NCBI GenBank assembly: GCA_014529385.2
Contig: CM043942.1
Location: 3,546,001-3,610,000, forward strand
Direction of reading: 5' to 3'
Length of the DNA stretch: 64,000 nucleotides
Source: Adiantum capillus-veneris
Lineage: Eukaryota > Streptophyta > Polypodiopsida > Polypodiales > Pteridaceae
Position 1 is the first letter of the stretch. Each line of letters starts with the position of its first letter. Shown here piece after piece: positions 1-9,122 of this stretch. Both the position numbers and the translations under genes were made by a program. The notes below the pieces were generated by a model. The model did not search any database. It had not been told where the DNA came from and saw only the letters and a program-made list of their open reading frames with translations.

Positions 1-1
1 G

Positions 2-199
2 AACCCAGTTTTTCATGCTCGCACAAAGCACATTGAGGTGCATTACCACTATGTTAGGGAGAGGCTCTCAACAAGAGAGATCAGCTTGGCTTATGTGCCA
101 ACACAAGACAACCTTGCAGATCTTTTCACAAAGGCATTGTCTCGTGAGAAGCTTGAAGCTTTCCGCAAAGCTTTGGGCTTACTCCCCTTTGTGGATTGA
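2..199 (+). pseudogene. Ty1/copia polyprotein C-terminus (RNase H tail), partial
   Basis: The frame starting at base 2 is open from the window edge to a TGA at 197-199. It reads NPVFHARTKHIEVHYHYVRE, followed further on by QDNLADLFTKAL. These are the conserved RNase H motifs at the extreme C-terminus of copia polyproteins, where RNase H removes genomic RNA during reverse transcription. Only about 65 residues are in the window; the rest of the element lies to the left. An LTR-like sequence begins 75 bases downstream, as expected for the 3' end of a copia element. The visible part has no stop, but whether the whole element is intact cannot be judged. Family assignment is secure; element status is unknown. 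Confidence 0.88.
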
Positions 200-274
200 T
201 CTTGTCCTCAGGGCATGGAACTTCCCTTTACTCATGTACCAGCTCTTGTTCACCGCATCAATCCAGGGGGGATT

Positions 275-501
275 TGTTACCATATACATGTGGTAGTGAT
301 GTGTGTGAACACACTAGGACCGCCGGGGCATTTTTTCCCTCTTTAGGAGGTTTTTTCCCCCGTGCATTGTATATACGCCCATCACTCTAGGGCCATCTAT
401 CTTTCCATTGCACACTAAGTAACACACTCTCTATTGTGTGCCTTGAGCTTCCTTCGTCTTCTCCAAGCTGTGTGTGTTTCTCTGCAACCCTAATTCCAAC
501 A
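275..501 (+). repeat. 3' LTR of the copia element at the left edge
   Basis: A purine-rich tract (CAGGGGGGATT, 264-274) lies directly before TGTTACC, and the segment closes with TTCCAACA, giving the expected TG...CA ends with short TGTT/AACA inverted ends. The distance from the RNase H stop and the polypurine tract fit a copia 3' LTR of about 227 bp. The partner LTR is outside the window, so the boundaries are inferred from the termini only. Confidence 0.6.
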
Positions 502-1155
502 GTTTGTGCAAATCTAGAGTTGGTCTAGGCATCCTCAATATAGAAAACTTAGCCACTAAGTTGACTACTAAATGGATCCTAAGATCCATTAATTCCATTG
601 ACTACTAGTCCTATCTCTGACACCAACTAGTTTCACATGTAGGAATACAAAGCATGGAAAAATCTGTCCCAATGGGATCTTATCATATCACCAAAGAAGA
701 TCAAAGCTTCAAGCAAAACCATTGCTTCTTTAATGTGGTCCATCTGGTTTGAACTTAGAGTTAAGTGGAAAGCGCCTGGTTTGGACACCTACCCTCAAAA
801 CAAGGAGCCGAGCTCAACATAAGGGCACATAAGTGCTACTGTGTAGGGATAAGAACCTAGTAGGACATCCACAGGGATGGATGGTTCATGGATCCACATC
901 ATATGTATAGCTAGCACTTTTAATGTGCCTGGTGGCTATGTTTTTGTAGTTATTTGTGGGGTCCAACTTTTTTCTCAAAATTGCATCTTAGGAAGAGCAA
1001 ATGGAATTTTCTGCTCAATTTGTACAAGAGGCTTACACAAAGTTCTCCCATTTGCCTGGATTTGATGTAGGCTTATGGCCAAGTTGAACAGGAAGTGAAA
1101 CATCCAATGGAACAATAGGCAATGGTGCTATACTAGTAAAACACTCATACCTGAG
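502..1155. other. Anonymous segment, possible LINE remnant
   Basis: No gene is supported here. Around 640-790 on the plus strand, short tryptophan-rich stretches (EYKAWKNLSQWDLI, LMWSIWFELRVKW) resemble the C-terminal part of plant LINE ORF2 proteins, but frames are broken and the match is by eye only. Confidence 0.25.
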
Positions 1156-1527
1156 GTGTCTATGTCTTCATCAATGCTGTGCTTCCCTACACCCCTCATG
1201 AAATTCAATGTCAAGGAAATCCTCCTAGGAGAAATTAAAGACCTAGATGTTGCACTATGGAATATGTGGAGAAATTGTTTTATATGGCACTATTGGTCCC
1301 AAATGAATGAGGCCGTTTTTAGAGGCAATTTTATGTCAAATACCCATTTGTTTCATTTTGAGCTCAAGAGGCTTGCTATTCGTTGTCCTATCTCTATGAG
1401 CAAAGTCTTTGATCTTCCTCTATATGCGGTTCAAAGATCTACTGCCTGGCAAAAATTGTCTCCTAAGCTTTTGAGCTTTTACTCCAAAGAAAGACTACTC
1501 ATGAAAGAGGAATGCCTGTCTTTGTAA
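1156..1527 (+). pseudogene. Possible LINE ORF2 C-terminal remnant
   Basis: A 123-codon open stretch contains VALWNMWRNCFIWHYW, similar in character to the LW..WR.R segment that follows the zf-RVT zinc finger in plant LINE ORF2 proteins. No reverse transcriptase core is visible. It lies among better-supported LINE tails (minus strand at 1.6-2.2 kb, plus strand at 3.85-5.05 kb), which raises the prior. It could equally be a chance open frame. No promoter or start-site signal supports an independent gene. Confidence 0.3.
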
Positions 1528-1599
1528 TCTTCTATGGGAGTGCCTCTCTCCCTTCCTTTGAGGCCCATGTTATAACCTTTTCCTTTTTTATATTCAATT

Positions 1600-2215
1600 T
1601 AGTTTTCCTTTAAAAAAATGACCATACATAATAAACAGCTTAAGGCAAGCAAAAATGAGGTATCAACCCATTGCATTTGCCCATATAGAATCTCCTTCCA
1701 AGCAAAAGGCAAGCGGTGTAGGTGGCAGCCTGCTTGATAAATTATGCCAAGATCCTTCTTGTTGGCTACACGATTGAAGAATAAATGACTGAATAGCTTT
1801 GTCACCCCCTTTACACTTGGGGCATAGTACAATAACTAATCTTAGTCTCTTAGATTTCATGGTTATCCATAATGTGTTGTGCAGTACAAGTCATAGACGA
1901 ATGCGTGTTTACCAGTGTAGGAAAAAGAGTAGAGTCTATTCCTACTAGTCAACCTCTCTAGGAAGTTGCGAAAAAAATGGAGGTAGTGTGAATAGTAAGG
2001 CAACTTCCAAAAGGAGCAAAAACTTGACACCTCTTCAGTATTGTCGCTAGGGTAGAAACCTCAAAGATGGGCATTGGTGCCAACACGCATTGGCCCATAA
2101 TCCATTGCTTGTGGCTAACACCAAAGGTGAGTCGTGAGAAAGTGTTCAAAGAAAAGAATTTTTCTAACCATAGACAATTGTTTTCTAAGCAGCACAACTG
2201 GAAGCTGAGACACAT
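1600..2215 (-). pseudogene. LINE ORF2 C-terminal fragment (zf-RVT region)
   Basis: Read on the minus strand, degraded frames give CPKCKGG followed by SHLFFNRVANKKDLGIIYQ and FAWKEILYGQMQW. This resembles the zf-RVT signature of plant L1-type LINEs: a CxxC pair, then HLFF, a short spacer and a WKE.LYG segment. The upstream part (1958-2215) continues with a hydrophobic, tryptophan-poor stretch without a recognised motif. Reading frame changes and stops show it is dead. The reverse transcriptase and endonuclease domains are absent, as expected for a 5'-truncated LINE copy. Confidence 0.45.
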
Positions 2216-3220
2216 TTTCGCCTAACTCTTGAATTTGCACAAAATCCACTACTTTTGGCTGAAGTAAAAGGGTATGAAATGATGGATTGCTTGCTTTGGT
2301 TGAGGAGTTGGATGGAGCATGATGAATGAGATCCCACTAGTGTACAAAACAAATACATAGCAGCATACTAATTATTGGGCTATAGGCCCTTTTAAACTTC
2401 ACGTCTTGAAGGGGCCCTGAGGTCCCCCTTGTGTCACTTGTAAGTTGTGTGTGTGTGAGAGACAGGGAGAGAGAGTGCGTGTGCATTTCTTGGGAGACCT
2501 TGTGTGACATGTGTGTGCTGCAGAGTGTCTCTTTTAGAGTGTAGCGGCAGAGGTACTCCATCCCAAGATTCTCACGAACTCCTCTTTCAAGCTTGCGCAA
2601 TCATTCTTGAAAACTTTTTTTTTTTTTTTTTTGGGGGGGGGGGACACTCCCCAGTCCCCACAAAAGAGAAGCTTCAGTCCAAAGAGCGAGCAACGATATA
2701 TCTACTTGTATATATCGCCCCATGCACGGCCCACAAACAACAGCCAGCGCCAGCCCACTTTTCTTTTCGAATATATTTTGGCTTGGCATCCAGCACAGCA
2801 GAGCTGCTTCTATATATATGAGGTCACCACCTAGAGAGAGAGAGAGAGAGCGAGAGCGGTTTTCTCGTCTTGGCTTGACTCGGATTTTGAACAGGAGGAA
2901 AATCGTGTATTTTCCAAGCGTCTCTCTCTCTCTCTCTCTTGGATTTTGATGAAAACGGGCACGTCGCGCAGCTGCCTGCAAATGTCCAAACTGCAGTGGC
3001 AACGCCCAATTGGAGGAGGTTGCTGGGCCTAACACTATATTATGAGGCAACTACCAACAGTAGTAGCCCCCCAGTGGCACCCACACACACGCTCCCTGAG
3101 CCTCCCTCGCTCCCGAGTTCCTCTCTCAGTCTCTCTTTCTCTTTCTCTCCAACAAGAGGCCGCCTGCAAAGCCGTTCCAAAAAGCGGCAGCTTTCCCCGC
3201 ACGTTCAACCATGAATAGTT
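2216..3220. other. Non-coding segment rich in simple repeats
   Basis: No credible gene. The stretch holds a T18/G11 homopolymer junction (2615-2643), GA repeats (2835-2855) and TC repeats (2920-2940) that are complementary and only about 70 bases apart, and a CT-rich, comparatively GC-rich tail to 3200. The open frames through it are repeat-driven. It could be a former 5' leader, but no downstream gene is seen. Confidence 0.4.
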
Positions 3221-3710
3221 TCTTTTAAAAAAGGGAAAATTACCAAAATACCCCTCTAATTTGAGGAAATTCCCAAAATACCCTTGTATCTATTTTGGTT
3301 GGAATGTTCGAGATTTTCTAATCTTCATTCGTTTTTGACAATTGAGATCCGTTTTTGAGTGCTCAGCATGTAATTTGTCACCAGTTACCATCGCAAAAAA
3401 GGCAATTATGTCTAAAAATAATGAAGCAATTCATCTCCAAAAGCCTACGTAACCAACTCAAATTGTAGTTTTAGCATCTTGTACGATAGACAATCACTCT
3501 TCTTGTGAAGACCTACAAAAAAAATTATTTTTCGAGAAATTTAGTCTCACAACTAGGGGTATTTTGGGAATTTCGGAAAATTTGAAGGGCATTTTGGGAA
3601 TTTATGACAAAATATCGGGGCCATTTTGAGAATTTTTGAAATTTGAGGGGTATTTTGGGAATTTCCTCAAATTAGAGAGGTATTTTGGTAATTTCCCCTT
3701 TAAAAAAAGA
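3221..3710. mobile_element. Foldback/MITE-like element with about 65-bp terminal inverted repeats
   Basis: The left end (3221-3288) and right end (3645-3710) are near-perfect inverted copies of each other. Both contain AATTACCAAAATACC and AATTTGAGGAAATTCCCAA or their complements. The right half also contains five head-to-tail copies of a roughly 30-bp unit with core GGGTATTTTGGGAATTT, starting near 3556, 3588, 3617, 3647 and 3677. There is no coding capacity. The structure is that of a foldback or non-autonomous DNA transposon. I could not identify an unambiguous target-site duplication. Confidence 0.65.
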
Positions 3711-3853
3711 AAGTCGATTTTTTTTTTTGTGACTTAGTTAGAGAGGGAGAAATTCTGAAGATGGAGTTAAATTAATGAGAGAAAAGGTTAACAAGAGTAG
3801 AGCCGACCCTTAAAAAAGCTCAGATGTGCAAAATTCACCAGATCTCTATATGA

Positions 3854-5050
3854 TTTTTATGGGGAAGCAATGCTGAAATCTCCAAGATCCCCAAATTTAA
3901 GTGGGATATCTCTTGTCTTCCAAAAGAGGGTGGTGGTCTTGGTATTCTTAACTTGGAGCATATGGCAAAAAAATTATCAACCAAATGGCTTCTTAGATCC
4001 ATTCTCTGCAAGGATTATTGGTCTCACCTCATACACCCAAATGTGGACAAATTTTTCCTACGGCAGTACAAAGCTTGGTATGGTCTCTCTTTAAGAGAAG
4101 TGGTCCTCTGTCACCATAAGCTCAAGTACAAGGGTTCTCCTCTAGTGTGCAAGTTCTGGGAATCTTGGGAAATTTTAAGAATATACAAAATGCTCCCTCT
4201 TGACATACTATATGACTATAACTTCATGATGTTGGATTCTATTTGGGCTGGGGCTCTAGCTCACAGGTTGAAGATCTCCCCATCTAGAAGAGCCCACTTT
4301 TGCTTTAGAAAGGGCATTAGATGATGCTTGAAGGACCTCTTCAAAAGCAAGAAATGGATGAATGATGATTCTGTTCAAGGCCATTTTAATGTTCTAGCTA
4401 TCACATCACATTGGGTTGAAGGATTACTCCAAAAATTTCTTGCAGCTACATTTGATGTTAATCCAATTATCAATCATAAGAATGAATCTGTCCATGGTAC
4501 TGCTTCTGTTTTATTCTCTAGCTTTATGCAGAAGAAGGAAGTTGGAAGAGATCTACAAGTGAGGCTCAATGGAAGATGGAAGGTCAACTGGAGCAAAAAA
4601 CAGTGGAGCTATAGATTTAAACACTTGTGGGCGTTTCCTTCACCAATCAAGCATAGCCTTACTCTCTGGCTCATCATACATAATGGGTTATGACAGGGTC
4701 CATGGCAAATATTGTTAGAAGGAGCAGAGATCAATGCCAAAGATGCATGAAGGGGAAGAAACTCCCATCCATGTCTTCTTCACTTGTCCCAAAAACAAGA
4801 AGTTGCTACAAATTCTACATGTTGGAGTTGCTCCTCTCCACCCCAAACCCTTCACCTGGGAGGAAATTTTGTGAGGAACCTGTTCAAGAATGGATATATG
4901 CTTATGGAATCAAATAAGGGGTTCATATTTATGACACACTTGGATGAGTAGAAATAAATCTTATATTGGTAAAGCTGAGGATGTCTCATATGGTTTTTTG
5001 TATGATGTGAGAAGAACTGTCAAAGCAGGAATTGAGGAAAAGCCATAGAG
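3854..5050 (+). pseudogene. LINE ORF2 C-terminal half (post-RT and zf-RVT), degraded
   Basis: Starting at 3854 the frame reads FLWGSNAE, then KFKWDISCLPKEGGGLGILN, the conserved FLWG and W..CLPK..GGLG.LNL segment that follows the reverse transcriptase thumb in plant LINE ORF2. Further on come the LW-rich segment, a C..C pair (QCQRC) near 4735-4750, PIHVFFTCPK near 4765-4795 (zf-RVT zinc finger) and WMSRNKSYIG near 4940-4970. In-frame TGA codons at about 4322 and 4691 and at least two frame changes make it a pseudogene. The protein would have supported target-primed reverse transcription. It is truncated at its 5' side, as is typical of LINE copies, and runs tail-to-tail into another LINE fragment on the opposite strand. 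Confidence 0.75.
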
Positions 5051-6521
5051 AGGCCATAGATAGCATCTCCTTGGAGTAATACTTCAACATAATGGCCTTC
5101 CAACATTTCCATCTATGGCATTTTTATAGATCATATAGAGACAAAGGAGGTACAATATCACTCATGTGTCTTAGGTCAGAAGAAGATAGTTTCTTGAACT
5201 CCAACATGAGAGAGGTTAAGTTATCACCAAAATTGTGATGGAAGATGGATTCAATTCTTTGAGTCCAACAGGATCATGGGTAAGTGAGTCTCCACATATT
5301 CCATAGAGGGATGTACATCCTTATGCATTCACCTATCACGATCTCCTTGACTGTAAATCGTCGAGGAGGATAAATATAATTCCTCAGCATTGTGTTGACA
5401 ACCCAAAAATATGTGCTTCAAGTCTTTATCATTGCACCTTCTACATTTTCCATCACGTATCTTGGCCTGGAGAGCTCTTTCTCCTCTCCATATACCCTGA
5501 TGAAGGATAAGCCATGCTAAAACGATGTGTTTGATATGTATGGCAAAACTCCATACACATTTGAACTTGTATATCCATTGCTTTGGGCTCTAGTTAAGCT
5601 CACATTTCCTATTCAACCTGATCCTCAGGTCTCCATCAAAGTTGGGCAACTTGTTGTAACTATTGTAGGCTTTCCATGCACATTCCTGGAGACAGAGAGT
5701 TGTTTGCAGTGTGAGATCCCACCCTCCATCAATAAAGTCTTTACTTATTCAATCATGCACACAAGCTCACAAATACAACTAATAGTTAGGTTATAGGAGT
5801 TAGTGATTTGGGTGGAGGTCAACCAAGCCCCATTTGCTTGCAAATCATTCCAACTTCTAAGACTTGCTTTAAAGCATTTGTGAGCCTTAAAGGAGAGAGG
5901 TCTTCTAGTTAACTTTGTTATCCAACTTGTCCAAATTAAATCCCGCAAAAGAAAGTGAGTAGATAACATATTAGCATGTGGAATTGATCCCCTTTTTTAT
6001 TTCAAACCAGGAACTTCACAAGAACACTATCAGTTGGCTTCCAATTGGCTTGATCTTCCACACATATGTGATCAAATCCCAAAGGCTAAGATTGATTTGG
6101 GCCTTATAATCATGATGGTAGAATCTATTTACATCCCTTTTTAGAAGGCAAGCCCCAAAAATCAATATTGGAGACAGCCTGACTATCCATTTACCTGTTA
6201 GCTTTACTAACATACATTCTAGGTTTAACACACCCAACGCACATATTGATTTATGCATACAACAGTTATTGAGGCCATTTATGGAAATTTTTTGTGTATC
6301 CTCTCCATGCCCATTAGGATTCCTTGCAGCCTGAAAATTTGACCCTCTTCAATTACTTTGCGTCTAGCTTGAGCAATAATTGCAGGGCAAGGAACTTTTG
6401 AGATCATATAGCCTGTTTTAGACTGATTGTTAATAAAACCACTAGCATCTTTCACCTCCATTATAGCACCAAGCAAGCTCCTCCCCCATCTCTTCCCCTT
6501 GCCCCCACCACATAGTTTCAC
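5051..6521 (-). pseudogene. Second LINE ORF2 C-terminal fragment, opposite strand
   Basis: Minus-strand reading gives LGVLNLECMLVKLTGKWIVR near 6170-6245 (the GGLGVLNLE motif), then WIYKFKCVWSFAIHIKHIVL around 5520-5580, followed by CRRCNDKDLKHIFLGCQ around 5390-5440, the zf-RVT zinc finger. Order and spacing match the 3' part of a plant LINE ORF2. The frame is broken many times. The upstream 6279-6521 stretch is open but has no motif I can name; it may be the thumb region. The element meets the plus-strand LINE tail near 5050, so the two 3' ends converge. Confidence 0.65.
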
Positions 6522-8178
6522 ACCAAGCTAGCTCCTCTGCCTTCTCTCACCTCCATTTCAGCATGAAACAATATTCTACTCCTTCTACTTTCATTCACTC
6601 ACACTACATGGAAACCTCTACTCTTGAAGGTGGCAAAGTATGAGCTCACATGACTTGCATACCACAACAACAGGAGGTGTGAATAGTGTGTGGGCATTGC
6701 AAGGGTTCACCTCCAACATAAAGATAGACTGATAAGAAAACTACCCTTGTAGCTTTTATTCAGATCTTAACATCATCTCCATCTTTAAGTTTATCGTGCT
6801 GGAGAGAATTAACCTCTTTATGGCTTTCAATGTTCAGGCTTCACACCTCATAACATTGGGGTGTGCTATTTTTTTTATGGCGTTGGTGCACCATCTATAG
6901 TTGTGTAGCATGTGATTGAGTCTGACAATGCAAGTGAGTTGTGTTATCTATGGAGAGTCATCAAATATTCTCCTTCTAGTTTCTTCTTTGTAGAGTTGTC
7001 ACTAGATTCTTAGAATGGTATAATTTCATACTTTATAACTTTGAGCTCACAAAATCTGTTGTTTACTTACAGAGTCAACTTGTCTTGAGAGGACATGAGC
7101 AAGCAACCATGTGCAGAGATGAAAATCACTCTATTTTTTGTCTGTGAGGAACCTTTCACTACCATGTTAAAAGATTTTGATAAGAATAGTAGAATTTGTG
7201 TAGCATCTTGAACCAATAGGTACTCTCTAGGAGCTCTTAGAAAAGCCATCCATAAAGTACTACTATCTTCCTTAGTGTCATAGACACACAAATACTCAAG
7301 TGCACATGAATCTCTAGATGAGTTTGGATTCCTCTATAAATGCTTTTGCATTTATACTCATTTTGGTGCAATATAAATATGTTTTTTTGTTAAATGGTGT
7401 CGCATTGAGTGAGAGCATTTAATTTAAATTACTGGAGTTTCATATAGATTTGAGAAACATTGTTGACCTTTATGGATATTTTGATTTTCCTATAAGATGT
7501 CTCAAGTCTCAAGTCTTAATCACTCCACTATATTGAAGAGATTCAAGCAATATTTTGATTTTAGTTTAATCATTAGTGGTTATTCTTATTAAAGTGAATC
7601 ATAACCTTTGTCAAGATGTCCTCATTTAGGGATATTGAATATATATCATTAGCAATGTTTCACAAGTTGAGAAAGCTAAATTATTGCTTTCCAACATGTT
7701 ACTATTTCCATACTATGCCTATGTCAAGCTTGACTTAGAGAAAGAACAACTTGAAATGAAGGTGTTGATGTATAGCGGTGATTGATAGGTGAACAATTAA
7801 CTTATTATTGATTCGTGTTTTAGCATACGTATATTTTAAAGCCTTTGTGTTTCCACTTTTTTGAGTAGTGTTGAAAAGTTTTTGGTATCAAATCTTCTTA
7901 AACATCCCTATTCACTAGCTATTGGTAGCTATTTCTTTGGTATTGCTAAAGATGATACCAATAGCTATTACCTTGTGAACTTAACTATTAAATTCTGGAT
8001 TTGATTTTGAGTCTGTCACATTTGGATAGAGAAAGTGTAAACATAAATTATAGATACATGCATTGTTAACATAGAAGATATGTACTACTTGAGCCTATGT
8101 AAACTACTAATCAAGAAACCTTTGGTTGGATACTATAGCAATAGGGGTCACATGTGGTTTCATATACCAAATAAATGG
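6522..8178. other. Anonymous AT-rich DNA
   Basis: No gene, structured RNA or clear repeat could be supported. Open frames here are short, lack motifs and have no supporting context. Confidence 0.5.
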
Positions 8179-8483
8179 CTTTACCAAAACATTCCCAAGA
8201 ACATGATTGGACACAAGGAAGTAAAAAATGCCTCCTTGTTTGGTCGATTTCTAGTGCTGAATGTTTAGTGCATAGGATTTGTGACGCCTTTGACTCGAGG
8301 AGTTCACTAAAGTATATGTAACATAGCACATGTGTTCAATAGAAGGGATTTTATATTCTTGTAAAGTTACAAAAACATGTGTACATAAGGCCTCCAAGGG
8401 GTACAATTAATCCATTTTGGTGAACGCACGTGATATAGGAAAATTATACATAGTGAATGCTAAAGGCCTTTGAACATAGAGCA

Positions 8484-8514
<31 letters not shown>
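8484..8514 (+). repeat. Poly-G tract of 31 bases
   Basis: An uninterrupted run of G. Such a run can form G-quadruplex structures and is also difficult to sequence, so the exact length is uncertain. Confidence 0.9.
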
Positions 8515-8516
<2 letters not shown>

Positions 8517-8772
8517 AAACAACTAAAATAGGTTTGTATTTGTCATTTTAAAGCCCTGGGGACTCTCAACAAGAGGCGCCACGGGTGTGCAAAATGGCCA
8601 AATAGGGACCAACTGGCTTAATGGTTAATAATGTGTTGTCTATTTGATTTACTAATAATGAGTTGATGATGATTTGATCCCTGTTTAGCCAGTTTGCACG
8701 CCCGTAGCCCCTCTTGTTGAGGGTCCTCGAGGCTTTAAAATGACAAATACAAACCTATTTTGGTTGTTTGGC
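8513..8772. repeat. Large inverted repeat (about 95-bp arms, about 65-bp loop)
   Basis: The left arm (8513-8610) and right arm (8678-8772) are reverse complements with few mismatches; the outer 20 bases (GGCCAAACAACTAAAATAGG against its complement) differ at one position. Both arms carry CTCAACAAGAGG. Transcription would give a long hairpin. It shares arm sequence with the palindrome at 8990-9122, so both belong to one repeat family. Confidence 0.8.
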
Positions 8773-8989
8773 CATGACTTTACCAAAACATTCCCAAGAA
8801 CAGGGGGTGGACACAAGGAAGTAAAAACTGGCACCTTGTTTGGTCGATTTTTAGTTATTAATGTTAAGTGCATAGAATTTGTGGGGCCTTTGACCCGCCT
8901 TTGAACACATAGCAAGGGGGGGAGTAGGGGTCTTGCTTTGAGTACATCTAGATATCATGGCCATGCATTTAAAAAAGGATGTGCTTACT

Positions 8990-9122
8990 ATTTTAAGGCC
9001 CCATGGACCCTCAACAAGAGGGGCCACAAGGGCGCGCAAAATGGCCAAACAGGGATCCCTGTTTGTCCATTTTGTGCGCCCTTGTGGCCCCTCTTGTTGA
9101 GGGTCCCTAGGGCCTTAAAATG
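8990..9122. repeat. Near-perfect palindrome (about 66-bp arms, almost no loop)
   Basis: The sequence folds symmetrically around GGATCC at 9053-9058. Both arms contain CCCTCAACAAGAGGGGCCAC or its complement and a TTTTAAGG end. Arm sequence is related to the hairpin at 8513-8772. It may be a foldback transposon or a retained hairpin repeat; there is no coding capacity. Confidence 0.8.

Larger units (their letters stand above)
8179..8928. repeat. Diverged direct duplication of a roughly 150-bp segment
   Basis: The stretch starting CTTTACCAAAACATTCCCAA at 8179 recurs at 8778 and continues similarly through GTAAAAA, CTTGTTTGGTCGATTT and CTTTGAACA before a poly-G tract in each copy (8484 onward, 8914 onward). 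The first copy is followed by a 31-G homopolymer and a large hairpin, the second by a related hairpin. This suggests duplication of a composite unit rather than independent insertions. Confidence 0.7.

Noticed and set aside
2601-3050. 149-codon minus-strand frame
   Set aside because: Ends in a poly-Lys run from the poly-T tract and includes RERERE from the GA repeat; no domain.
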